Assembly: GCA_021780225.1 (NCBI GenBank)
Contig: JAJXZF010000101.1
Span: forward strand, 1-44,434
Source of the DNA: Deltaproteobacteria bacterium
GTDB lineage: Bacteria > Desulfobacterota > Binatia > Binatales > Binataceae
Length of the DNA: 44,434 bases
Direction of reading: 5' to 3'
The position numbers and the translations under genes were made by a program. Positions 27,341 to 35,230 of the stretch are shown here, piece after piece (position 1 is the first letter of the stretch; the number at the start of each line of letters is the position of its first letter). The notes below the pieces were generated by a model that was given only the letters and a program-made list of their open reading frames with translations, did no database searches and was not told where the DNA came from.

Positions 27341-27991
27341 TCAGATGACCAGCGAGAGGAGGCCGGCGGCGATCAGCGCGACCGCCCAAATCGTATCGAG
27401 GTTGATCCAGGCGCTGCGCAGAATCTTGAGTCCGATCCATTCATAGACGGCGATCGCAATCGACCCCATCACCAGCAGCATCGCGGAAGTATGCATGACG
27501 ATCACGAGAGCCGCGGTAAGCGGGCCGAGATGGCCGACCGGAGGCGGCATCGGCATGTGATGATGCGGCATCGGCGGGGCCGCGCCCGCCGGAATCGCCA
27601 TCAGGATGGGAAAGAGCATCAGGCCCGCGCCGTGCGCGGTCGCCATCAGGAACGACCACAGCGCGAGGTCGAAGAATCCGACCCGCATCGCGACCCAGCG
27701 CGGATGCGCCAGCGGGCGGCGCAGGCGGAAAATGCCGAAGCCGGCGAGAACGATCGCGCCGAGCGGCCGCAGCCAGACGAAGCCGCGGCCCATCGCGGAG
27801 GCGATCAGCGCGACGACGGCGGCGATCGAAATCAGATGGCCGATCGCGATCGGGAAGAGCGCGGCGAAGACGCGTTTGCGGCTGCGATCCTGCAGGCCGA
27901 GCGCGACCGCGAACAGCCATCCCATCGAGGGATCGACGCCGTGATATGCGCCAAGCAGCGCGACGGCGATCCACGGCCATACGCCGTTCAC
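27341..27991 (-). CDS. Polytopic membrane protein with His/Met-rich loop, coupled to methanethiol oxidase
   Basis: A 216-residue protein with about six membrane helices. Start is GTG 27991, overlapping the upstream stop as GTGA; the open frame further upstream is out-of-phase sequence of the selenium-binding protein. Helix-embedded motifs are AYHGVDPSMGWLFAVALGLQ (15-34), MATAHGAGLML and VMHTSAM. A loop at 139-154 reads PPMPHHHMPMPPPVGH, typical of copper or other soft-metal binding. I do not know a named family; the HG-x-(N/D)P-x-MGWLFAVALG motif recurs in uncharacterised membrane proteins. Metal delivery or export for the partner enzyme is a plausible job. Confidence 0.78.
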   Translation of the reverse strand: MNGVWPWIAVALLGAYHGVDPSMGWLFAVALGLQDRSRKRVFAALFPIAIGHLISIAAVVALIASAMGRGFVWLRPLGAIVLAGFGIFRLRRPLAHPRWVAMRVGFFDLALWSFLMATAHGAGLMLFPILMAIPAGAAPPMPHHHMPMPPPVGHLGPLTAALVIVMHTSAMLLVMGSIAIAVYEWIGLKILRSAWINLDTIWAVALIAAGLLSLVI

Positions 27992-29379
27992 GGATAGCAG
28001 TAGGAATCGGACGAAGAGTCGCCGCCCTCGAGCCTCATCTGATGCGGCCGTTCGCCGCTGAACGGCACGAAGAAATTCGGATCGAGCGTCAGCTTGCCGC
28101 CGGCGCCGACGTTGACCAGCGTGATCCATCCGCGCACGCCCTCGGGATAGAACGCCTTGTCCCACGGCCCGTAGAGCGAGTTGGTGACGTAGATGCGCCG
28201 GCCGTCGCGGCTGATTTCGAGCATCTGCGTGCCGCCGTTGAGCGCGCCGGCTTTGGGATGCGGCGCGTGCGAAACGATGCCGCCGAGGCGGATGGCGCCC
28301 GCGAACCTGGGGTTGAACGGATCGGATACGTCGTACTGGCGGAGATCGCCGGTGCCGAAGCAGGCGGCGTAAAGATAGCGATCGTCGGTGCTCAGCGCGA
28401 TTTCGGTGACGAGCGGCGGGACGGCCTTGAAGCCCTTGATCGCGGGCGGCAGCAGCGCGGGATCGGCCGGTTCGGCGGGAATTTCGATTACCTTGCGAAT
28501 TTTCCAGTCGCCGTCCTCGCGATACCACATCCAGATCGAAGACGAGAGATCTTTGGTCGAGACGGTCACGCAGACAAAGCCGTAGGCCTTGGTCGGATCG
28601 TGCGCGGGTCGCAATTCAAGGACGATCTGCTGCTCTGGGCCGAAGTCGAACGCCTTCAGATGGCGGCGGCGGCGCAGGTCCCACAGATGCAGTTGATGGC
28701 CGTACTTGCCCTGCGTCAGTAAATCGAGATCGGGGCCGTTCTCGACCATCTTCGGCGTGCCCCATTCGCTGGTGATCGCGACGTCGTAGCCGAGATGCCA
28801 CCAGAAATCGTAGCCGAGGAACTGCGGGCCGCGATCGACCTCCCATCGGCCGAGCACCTCGAAGCTATCGTGATCGAGCAGGAAGACTCCGCCCGGCCCT
28901 CCGCCATCGGCCGCGCCGAGCGCGCTGACGTAAATCGCGTCGGGGCCGCAGTGGATGGTGTGCGGGCGGCTGTAGCCGGAGCGCGCGGCGATTTCGGCGG
29001 CCTCGATCGTTTTAATCAGCTTGGGACTGCGCGGGTCGGGCTTGGTGTCGAAGATGTAGATGCGCGAGGAGCGCAGGCCCGGCACGAGCAGGTAGCGGCG
29101 CTCGACGTGCGGATGCGGCGCATAGGGGCAGAGCGCGGCGCTGCACGCGTTCCATCCGAAGTGATGCAGCTCGTCGCCGACGTTGGGGACCTCGGCGCGG
29201 CCGACGATTTTGCCGTAGGCGGAGGATTGCGGATCGGTGTCGAGGACGCAGAGCGCGTCGTGGCGGCCGTTGGCCGGATCGGGGTTGAAGACGACGACGT
29301 AGGCGAGGTTTTCGCGCGGCCCCTCGGCGGCCATCCGGGGCGACGGATAAAAACTCGGATCGGGTTTCCAAAGCGCCAT
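27988..29379 (-). CDS. mtoX: Selenium-binding protein SBP56 / methanethiol oxidase
   Basis: A 463-residue SBP56-family beta-propeller. Family blocks: SFYPSPRMAAEGPRENLAYV, ELHHFGWNACSAALCPYAPH, RPHTIHCGPDAIYVSALG, FWWHLGYDVAITSEWGTP, YGHQLHLWDLRRRRHLKAFD and GGTQMLEISRDGRRIYVTNS. Studied bacterial homologues oxidise methanethiol to formaldehyde, H2S and H2O2 and need copper. No secretion signal is evident, whereas some MtoX proteins are exported. AAGGAGG precedes ATG 29379. The stop overlaps the GTG of the membrane-protein gene. Symbol given by family; a different oxidase role is possible. Confidence 0.9.
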   Translation of the reverse strand: MALWKPDPSFYPSPRMAAEGPRENLAYVVVFNPDPANGRHDALCVLDTDPQSSAYGKIVGRAEVPNVGDELHHFGWNACSAALCPYAPHPHVERRYLLVPGLRSSRIYIFDTKPDPRSPKLIKTIEAAEIAARSGYSRPHTIHCGPDAIYVSALGAADGGGPGGVFLLDHDSFEVLGRWEVDRGPQFLGYDFWWHLGYDVAITSEWGTPKMVENGPDLDLLTQGKYGHQLHLWDLRRRRHLKAFDFGPEQQIVLELRPAHDPTKAYGFVCVTVSTKDLSSSIWMWYREDGDWKIRKVIEIPAEPADPALLPPAIKGFKAVPPLVTEIALSTDDRYLYAACFGTGDLRQYDVSDPFNPRFAGAIRLGGIVSHAPHPKAGALNGGTQMLEISRDGRRIYVTNSLYGPWDKAFYPEGVRGWITLVNVGAGGKLTLDPNFFVPFSGERPHQMRLEGGDSSSDSYCYP

Positions 29380-29585
29380 CGCAACAACCCTCCTTGATGG
29401 ATTGCCGGCCCGCAGTCAGATGACCCGCGAGACCGCGGTCGGTCGGATCGGCGATCCATGTCGGTGGGATGATTTAAGCCCTAATCGGCGCTCCCGGCAA
29501 CCGCGATTCCAGCGTCGATTGAATCAACTGATTTAGATAATGGATTCTCCGGAACAATCGGGCGCGGTATTTGTTTTGAACCAAA

Positions 29586-30218
29586 ATGGAAACGCGACGA
29601 ATCGGCACGAAACCAAGGAGCGGCGCGCGACGCCGCGGATGGCGTGGGGCGGCGATCGGAGCGGCGATCGCGCTGGCATGCGCGGGATGCGCGGCGGTGC
29701 AGCCGTGCGCGCCGCCGCGCACCGGAAACGTCAGCACGACGGGCGAAGCGGTCGTGCGTTTGCCGCATGATCGGCCGGCCGGAATGGAGCTCTGCACCTA
29801 CCATCCGACGCCCGAGGACAAGGTGATTCAGCTTGAGTTGGAATTCGCGATGCGCAATCAGGCGGAGTTCAACCAACTGATGCGGCAGATCCAGGCGCCG
29901 GGCGCGCCGAAACACAAGGAATGGCTCACGCCGGAGCAAATTCACGAGCGTTTCGGCGAAACCCGCGCCCAGTTCGACGACGTGAAGTCGTGGCTGCAAG
30001 CGCAGGGTTTCACGATTATCGGAGAAAACTACGGCGGCAGTTCCGACTATATCCGCTTCAAAGGAACGATCGGGCAGATTGAAAAGGCGTTCGACATCCG
30101 GATCGTCTCGCCCGAGTACGATCATTACGCCAGCATGGACGATCCGGCGGCGCCGGCGCGCTTCAGCGGCGTGATCGGATCGATCGACGGTCTCGAAGTC
30201 GAAGGCCCGCTGTATTAG
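29586..30218 (+). CDS. Orphan pro-kumamolisin (S53 propeptide) domain protein, probable lipoprotein
   Basis: A 210-residue protein. The N-terminus is Arg-rich, then a hydrophobic run ends in ALACAGC, giving a possible lipidation Cys at 32 or 35. Residues about 78-185 match the activation domain of sedolisins: LELEFAMRNQAEFNQLMRQI, HKEWLTPEQIHERFGETRAQ, VKSWLQAQGFTIIGENYGGS, RFKGTIGQIEKAFDIRI. In normal proteins this pro-domain precedes an S53 peptidase, but here the frame stops soon after, and the DNA downstream does not encode one in any frame I read. It may be a stand-alone inhibitor/chaperone or the remnant of a split protease. Confidence 0.82.
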   Translation: METRRIGTKPRSGARRRGWRGAAIGAAIALACAGCAAVQPCAPPRTGNVSTTGEAVVRLPHDRPAGMELCTYHPTPEDKVIQLELEFAMRNQAEFNQLMRQIQAPGAPKHKEWLTPEQIHERFGETRAQFDDVKSWLQAQGFTIIGENYGGSSDYIRFKGTIGQIEKAFDIRIVSPEYDHYASMDDPAAPARFSGVIGSIDGLEVEGPLY

Positions 30219-30468
30219 CGGAGGGCGGCGGGACAGCGGGCGCGCCTTGCAAAAACGCGCGCGGTTGCGGTATGGCCAAAGTTCGGGGGCGGCGTGCGCG
30301 CGCATCCACGCGAGCGAACCCGAATCGTTGCGAACCAGCATCGGCGCGCCGCGAAGGATCGCCGTAACGGCCGATTACGTCGATTCCGAACCACTCGCGA
30401 ATTCGTCGGCGACTTACTGCCAAGCCGAACAAGATGACGGCCAACGCCGTCGGGAACGAGGACGAGAG

Positions 30469-31242
30469 ATGGCAAACGCAAAAAAGATGTGGGCGCTGCC
30501 CGGAGCGCAACTGACCGCGCCCGAGGCGCTGCTGATGCATGGCGGCGATCCGGCCAAGTTGCTGAATCTGCCCTGCCCGTCATTCCTGATCGAGCATCCC
30601 AAGGGCCTGGTGCTGTTCGACACCGGGTGCAACCCGAAGATCATCGACGACGCGGCCGGCTACTGGGGAGAGGTCGCGGCGCATCTGCCGGTCAAGTGGA
30701 GCAAGAACGATACGCTCGACAAGCAGATCGAGGGCGTCGGTTACAAGACGTCGGACGTTAAGTACGTAATCCTGTCACATTCGCATCTGGACCACTCCGG
30801 CGGACTGACCTACTTCCCGAAGGCGAAGTTTATCGTCGGCGCGGGCGAACTGAGATACGCCTACTGGCCCGAGCTTGATCGGCGCTGGGCGTTCATCTTC
30901 AACGACTTCGCGCCGACGCGCGGCTACGACTGGCTGGAGCTGGGGCAGGATTTCGATCTGTTCGGCGACGGCGCGCTGCAATTTCTCTACACTCCCGGCC
31001 ATACGCCGGGCGAATGCTCGCTGCTGGTGAATCTGCCCAACCAGAGCTTTCTGCTGACGGGCGACACGGTGCATCTGCGCGCCGCGATCGACAACGAGGC
31101 CGGGATGCCGATCGACGTCGATCCTGGAACCTCGAGCCATTCGATTCGCCGCGTCAAGGCGATTCGCGACATGCACGGCGCGAAGGTCTGGATCACGCAC
31201 GATCCCGACGATTGGAAAGAACATCCGCATCGCGTGGGCTGA
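30469..31242 (+). CDS. Metallo-beta-lactamase-fold hydrolase, N-acyl-homoserine-lactonase-like
   Basis: A 257-residue MBL protein. The binuclear site is H104-x-H106-x-D108-H109 (SHSHLDHSGG), with the later His in YTPGHTPGECSLLV, Asp in LTGDTV and His in WITHDPDD. The N-terminal PCPSFLIEHPKGLVLFDTGC pattern matches AHL lactonases (AiiA/AttM branch), whose members open lactone rings. True substrate unknown. Start ATG 30469 is chosen because upstream residues look like non-coding translation. The FmdB gene starts 15 nt after the stop. Confidence 0.88.
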   Translation: MANAKKMWALPGAQLTAPEALLMHGGDPAKLLNLPCPSFLIEHPKGLVLFDTGCNPKIIDDAAGYWGEVAAHLPVKWSKNDTLDKQIEGVGYKTSDVKYVILSHSHLDHSGGLTYFPKAKFIVGAGELRYAYWPELDRRWAFIFNDFAPTRGYDWLELGQDFDLFGDGALQFLYTPGHTPGECSLLVNLPNQSFLLTGDTVHLRAAIDNEAGMPIDVDPGTSSHSIRRVKAIRDMHGAKVWITHDPDDWKEHPHRVG

Positions 31243-31257
31243 ACGGCGGCGCGCACG

Positions 31258-31692
31258 ATGCCGATTTACGAATGGCGCTGCCGGCCCTGCGCATTGACGT
31301 TCGAGGGGCTGGCGGCCGCGTCCGCGGCGGCGCTCACGCGCGCCTGTCCGGAATGCGGGCGGCGCGCGAAACGAATCATGTCGGCGGCGCGCTTCGCGGC
31401 AAAAGGCGAAGCGCGCGCCGCCGGCGCGGAAACGCCGCGCGCGGATGACGTGACGAAGCTGCAACCGCCGCCGTGGGCGCGGATGTGCTGGATGGACGAT
31501 CGGTCGGCCGCGCGTCTGGCCGCGCACAAACTCGGCCGCGGCGCGGAATACGACGACACGATGGCGGCGCGCGCGGAGCGCCGCGAGAGCGAAGGGCTGC
31601 CGCCGGAGCAACCGGCGGCGTCCGCGCATGGCCATAACCACGGCCACGCGAAACCGCATCGCGAGCCGCGCGTCAAGCGGCTCGGCGAATAG
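31258..31692 (+). CDS. FmdB-family zinc-ribbon protein
   Basis: A 144-residue protein with an N-terminal FmdB/CxxC zinc ribbon: MPIYEWRCRPC (C8, C11) and CPECG (C30, C33), followed by KRIMSAARFAAKG. FmdB-type proteins are small putative regulators linked to formamidase and C1 genes; their mode of action is not settled. The C-terminal tail is His-rich (AHGHNHGHAKPH) and may bind metal. It probably shares a transcript with the lactonase-like gene. Confidence 0.85.
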   Translation: MPIYEWRCRPCALTFEGLAAASAAALTRACPECGRRAKRIMSAARFAAKGEARAAGAETPRADDVTKLQPPPWARMCWMDDRSAARLAAHKLGRGAEYDDTMAARAERRESEGLPPEQPAASAHGHNHGHAKPHREPRVKRLGE

Positions 31693-31723
31693 CGCTTGCG
31701 TTGAAATCAGCAGAGGTATGCGC

Positions 31724-32149
31724 ATGGACGGATTCCGGAAGCTGCTCACCTTGGTCGGCCGTATCCTGCTGGCGCTGATTTTCGTGCTGTCGGGATTCGG
31801 CAAAATCACCAACCTGGCGGGTACGGCGGGCTATATGGCGCACGTCGGAATGCCGCACGCCCTGATCTATCCCGGCCTGATCGCCAGCATCCTGGTGGAA
31901 CTGGGACTGGGCCTGCTGGTGATGATCGGCTACAAGGCGCGCTGGGCGGCGATCCTGATGTTCCTGTGGCTCATCCCGGTCACGATTCTTTTCCATCTGC
32001 TTCCCTGGCTGGACGCGAGGGCGAAGGGTCAGGCGATGGTGGCGCTGATGCAGCAGATCAACGTGCTGAAAAACATCTCGATCATGGGCGGCCTGCTGAT
32101 GCTCGCGGGGTTCGGATCGGGGCCGTACAGTCTGGATGGCGGCGCATAG
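31724..32149 (+). CDS. DoxX family membrane protein
   Basis: A 141-residue protein with four membrane helices and DoxX-type motifs: LLALIFVLSGFGKITNLAGT, GLIASILVELGLGLLVMIGY and the last helix with ISIMGGLLMLAGFGSG. DoxX proteins are subunits or relatives of quinone/thiosulfate oxidoreductases and of envelope redox complexes, but most are uncharacterised. Start ATG 31724 has AGAGG with 7-nt spacing; ATG 31718 is too close. Confidence 0.87.
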   Translation: MDGFRKLLTLVGRILLALIFVLSGFGKITNLAGTAGYMAHVGMPHALIYPGLIASILVELGLGLLVMIGYKARWAAILMFLWLIPVTILFHLLPWLDARAKGQAMVALMQQINVLKNISIMGGLLMLAGFGSGPYSLDGGA

Positions 32150-32172
32150 ATCGGCGACGCGGACCGGAATTC

Positions 32173-32203
32173 AAAAAGACGGAGCGGCGCGGGCCGCTCC
32201 GTC
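32173..32203 (-). terminator. Rho-independent terminator of bolA-grxD
   Basis: GACGGAGCGGC (32178-32188) and GCCGCTCCGTC (32193-32203) form a perfect 11-bp stem with a 4-nt loop. On the minus strand it is followed by TTTTT (32177-32173). It lies 49 nt past the grxD stop. The hairpin also sits 28 nt past doxX and may stop both convergent transcripts. Confidence 0.85.
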
Positions 32204-32251
32204 CCGATTCGATCGAAAAACTATCGCCCCGAAGGGCGGCGGGTGGGGACG

Positions 32252-32578
32252 TCAGGCCGCGGCGCCGGTCGCGCTTTTGACCATCTGCCGCAATTCGCCC
32301 GACTCGTACAGCTCGCGCACGATATCGCATCCGCCGACGAATTTGCCGCCGATATAGACCTGCGGAATCGTCGGCCAGTTGCTGTACGCCTTGACCTGAT
32401 CGCGGACTTCGGGGTCGCTGAGCACGTCGATGGTTTCGTAAGGAGCGCCGAGCTCGTCGAACACCGCGACGGTCGCGGCGGAAAATCCGCACTGCGGAAA
32501 ATTGCGATTGCCCTTCATGAAGATGAGGATTTTGTTCTGGGCGATCGCGGATTGGATGCGGTCAAGAGCGGTGGCCAT
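32252..32578 (-). CDS. grxD: Monothiol glutaredoxin, Grx4/GrxD family
   Basis: A 108-residue class II glutaredoxin. The active site is C30-G-F-S (FPQCGFS); WPTIPQVYIGGKFVGGCDI holds the glutathione-binding TIPQ and GGCD motifs. Such proteins bind a [2Fe-2S] cluster with glutathione and pass it on, often with BolA. The bolA gene lies 7 nt upstream on the same strand, which fits the known Grx4-BolA partnership. Start ATG 32578 removes an unneeded 20-residue extension. Confidence 0.95.
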   Translation of the reverse strand: MATALDRIQSAIAQNKILIFMKGNRNFPQCGFSAATVAVFDELGAPYETIDVLSDPEVRDQVKAYSNWPTIPQVYIGGKFVGGCDIVRELYESGELRQMVKSATGAAA

Positions 32579-32585
32579 CGTTGGA

Positions 32586-32831
32586 TTACCTCCGGGACTG
32601 ATACTGCGCGGGCGTGAGGGTTTTGAGCGAAAGCGCATGGACGCGCGCGCGCATCGCGTCGCCCAGGGCGTTATAAACGAGCTGATGCCGTTCGACGAGA
32701 CCTTTGCCGTCGAAGCGATCGCTGACGACCAGCGCTTCGAAATGGTCGCCGCCGCCGGTGGTGTCGCGCACCTGGACGGTCGCGCCGGGCAAGCCGGTCT
32801 CGATCATGCGTTGCAATTCGTTCGGATCCAT
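32586..32831 (-). CDS. bolA: BolA/IbaG family protein
   Basis: An 81-residue BolA-fold protein: LQRMIETGLPGATVQVRDTT, DHFEALVVSDRFDGKGLVER and HQLVYNALGDAMRARVHALS. The conserved C-terminal H in RVHALS and the RH of VERHQ are the usual cluster-contact residues. Short length and the HFEALVVS loop point to the IbaG/BolA2 side. It partners monothiol glutaredoxins in Fe-S trafficking; grxD follows after 7 nt. It is divergent from the Rieske oxygenase gene, itself an Fe-S enzyme. Confidence 0.92.
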   Translation of the reverse strand: MDPNELQRMIETGLPGATVQVRDTTGGGDHFEALVVSDRFDGKGLVERHQLVYNALGDAMRARVHALSLKTLTPAQYQSRR

Positions 32832-32942
32832 CCCGGCTATCATAGCGTCCGGCGGGCGCTCAAATCCACACGCGCGGCGCGGCGGTTGACAGCGGCGGCC
32901 GCTCCGCGCCAAGGCTAGGACAGGAGGCGGATTGGAACCGCT

Positions 32943-34202
32943 ATGAACTCAGGAGATCGAACTGCCGGCGGCGGCGCGCCGCGCGGCTCGATCGCGCCGA
33001 GCCGGCAGTACCAACCGTATCTCGAAGCCGCGTGGGGCTTCAAAAACGCCTGGTATCCGGCGTTGTTCGGCGCCGAGCTGAGCAAAAACGTGGTAGCCGG
33101 CGTGACGATTGCGGGCCACGAAATCGCGCTCAGGCTGGTGAAGGGCCGCGTGCATGCGATTCGGGACCGCTGCGCCCATCGGGGCGTGCGGATGTCGCTG
33201 CGGCCCCGCTGCTTCGCCGACGACACGATCACTTGCTGGTATCACGGTTTCACTTACGGACTCGACGACGGCGTGCTGAAGACGATCGTCGCGTCGCCCG
33301 AAGACCCGCTGATCGGGAAGGTGCGCATCCGGACCTATCCGGTCGAGGAGCGCGCCGGAATCGTCTTCGTTTTCGTTGGCGACGAGGAATACGCGCCGGC
33401 GCCGCCGCTTGCGGCCGATTTACCGATACGGATCGCGGACGACGCGAATCCGGTCGCGCATCTCCTTGACGAAAACGTCCACGTCCGCGGCGTGCATCGG
33501 CGGGTCGAATCGAACTGGCGGCTCGGCGTCGAAAACGGCTTCGACCCCGGCCATCTGCTGATCCATTGGGACAACCAGATCGTCGCGGCGACCGATCGGC
33601 GGATGGGCCTCGGCGCGCTGCCGATTTCCGAGGACGCGATCAAAATTATCGACGAACCGAACGGCCCCAAGGGCATGATGAACATGTACAACCTGCGCGC
33701 GTACAAGTTCTACATGGAAAACGCCGTGATCGGGATGAAGGCGCGCGGCAAAAAGCCGTACTACGCGCGCACGTCCGTGTTCCTGCCGGGGCTGCTGCTG
33801 GTCGAACATTGGCCGATACCCGGATGGGCGCAGTACGAATGGTACGCGCCGATCGACGACCGGCGCCACGAATATTGGGAGGTGCTGGTGGGGCGCGCGG
33901 CGAACGACGCCGAGCGGCGCGAAGCCGAATATCTGTACGAAACCTTCTTCGAACCGCTCGCGCTCAAGGATTTCAACGACAACGACGTTTTCGCGCGGGA
34001 GGCGATGCGGGACTTTTACGAATCGCGCGGCGGCTGGGACGCGGAGACGCTTTGCGCGTTCGACGAAGCGACGATCGTATGGCGCAAGGTGGCGGCGCGC
34101 TTCAACCGCGGAATCCAGGAGCCGTCGGCGCGGCGCGCTGAACGGCCGCGGGCCTCGCGATGGCGGCGGACGGCGACAGCGCGGACGCGCGCGGCGGCGT
34201 GA
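32943..34202 (+). CDS. Rieske non-heme iron oxygenase, carbazole 1,9a-dioxygenase (CarAa)-like
   Basis: A 419-residue ring-hydroxylating-type oxygenase alpha subunit. Rieske ligands: C77-x-H79 (RCAHRG) and C98-x2-H101 (CWYHGF). Mononuclear iron ligands: H204 and H208 in ENGFDPGHLLIHWDN, with an Asp expected in ALKDFNDNDVFAREAM. NWRLGVENGFDP, the LPGLLLVEHWPIPG region and QYEWYAPIDDRRHEY line up with CarAa, whose members are homotrimers without beta subunit. Substrate unknown. TTGACA occurs at 32886. AGGAGG at 32922-32927 is 15 nt before the ATG, longer than ideal. The Arg-rich last 25 residues overlap the next gene and are unlike CarAa. Confidence 0.92.
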   Translation: MNSGDRTAGGGAPRGSIAPSRQYQPYLEAAWGFKNAWYPALFGAELSKNVVAGVTIAGHEIALRLVKGRVHAIRDRCAHRGVRMSLRPRCFADDTITCWYHGFTYGLDDGVLKTIVASPEDPLIGKVRIRTYPVEERAGIVFVFVGDEEYAPAPPLAADLPIRIADDANPVAHLLDENVHVRGVHRRVESNWRLGVENGFDPGHLLIHWDNQIVAATDRRMGLGALPISEDAIKIIDEPNGPKGMMNMYNLRAYKFYMENAVIGMKARGKKPYYARTSVFLPGLLLVEHWPIPGWAQYEWYAPIDDRRHEYWEVLVGRAANDAERREAEYLYETFFEPLALKDFNDNDVFAREAMRDFYESRGGWDAETLCAFDEATIVWRKVAARFNRGIQEPSARRAERPRASRWRRTATARTRAAA

Positions 34203-35211
34203 GCGTGACGCTGCGCTTCGAGGACGGCGCGGAACGGCGCATCGTGGTGGCGCCGGGCCAGTTCGTGCTCGACGCGGCGCTCGCGCAGGGCGTGCCGCTG
34301 ATTCATCAGTGCCGTTCCGGCAATTGTTCGACCTGCGTCGCCACGCTAATCGAGGGCGAGAGCGCAACGGCTCCCGGACGTCCAGTCGCGCTGCTGGCGA
34401 GCGAAGCCGCCGCCGGCCGCCGCCTGCTGTGCGTCTCGTACGCGCACGCGCCGAGCGTGATTCGCGAGCATTATCCGGCGACGCCGATCGACGCCGCCGC
34501 CGCGCCGCGCCGATTTTCGGCGACGCTCGGCGCGCTCGCGCGGCCGAATCCCAAGGTCGCGATCTTCACGCTCGCGGTCGCAGATGAAACCTTTGCGTTC
34601 GCAAGCGGACAGTACGTGCGAATCCGCATTCCGCATACTGATGAATGGCGGTCGTATTCGATGGCGTCGGCGGCGCACGAACTGCCCGCCATGACTTTCA
34701 TCGTGAAGCTGATCGCGGGCGGCGCGATGTCGGAATATCTGCTGCGGGCCGCGCGGCCGGGCGATCGGCTGGAGATCGAAGGGCCGCGCGGCGCATTCGT
34801 TTTGCGGCGCTCGCGCGGGCAGCACGTTTTCGTCGCCGGCGGCACGGGCCTCGCGCCGATTCTTTCGATGCTCGACGCGATTCGCCGCCGGCCCGGGATG
34901 CGCCCGCCGATGCTGCCCAGTTTCGGATGCTCGCGCGACGCGGAGTTTTTCGCGCGCGACGAGATCGAACTGCGCCGGTGGTGGATGCCGGAACTGCGGG
35001 CGATTTTGAGCGCCGGGCGAAGCGATGGCGCGGACGACGGCCTGCGGCGCGGAAATCCGGTGGACGCCCTCGATGCGGCCCGATCGACGCGGCCGGCGCC
35101 TCCGCCTATCTGTGCGGCCCGCCCGCGATGATCGAAGCGGCGCGGGTTCGTCTGACCGCGCTCGGCGTCGCGCCGGAACGGATTTACGCCGAACGCTTCG
35201 TCGCGAGTTGA
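34160..35211 (+). CDS. Ferredoxin-NAD(P)H reductase partner of the Rieske oxygenase, with apparent frameshift
   Basis: Electron-transfer partner with an N-terminal plant-type [2Fe-2S] domain (CRSGNCSTC, then C in RRLLC), an FAD domain (RSYSMAS) and an NAD domain (GGTGLAPILSML). Reading is continuous from 34160 to about 35082 (...GNPVDALDAAR). The expected C-terminus AYLCGPPAMIEAARVRLTAL and YAERFVAS-stop is in another frame, consistent with one missing base near 35082. Unrepaired, the protein ends at 35131 without the CGPP motif. ATG 34160 overlaps the Rieske gene by 43 nt; GTG 34199 would overlap its stop as GTGA and give a typical MSVTLRFEDG ferredoxin start. Confidence 0.85.
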
Positions 35212-35230
35212 CGCGGAGGAGGCGCGAACG

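Noticed and set aside
30219-30468. Missing S53 peptidase domain hidden in another frame after the pro-kumamolisin gene
   Set aside because: No sedolisin-like Ser/Glu/Asp motif region was seen in the frames read, and the gap is too short for the domain.
32886-32916. TTGACA upstream of the Rieske oxygenase gene as a promoter
   Set aside because: No acceptable -10 at 16-18 nt; listed only in the gene entry.
34203-34240. Separate small ferredoxin gene for the Rieske system
   Set aside because: The [2Fe-2S] cysteines belong to the N-terminus of the reductase frame, which continues into FAD and NAD domains.
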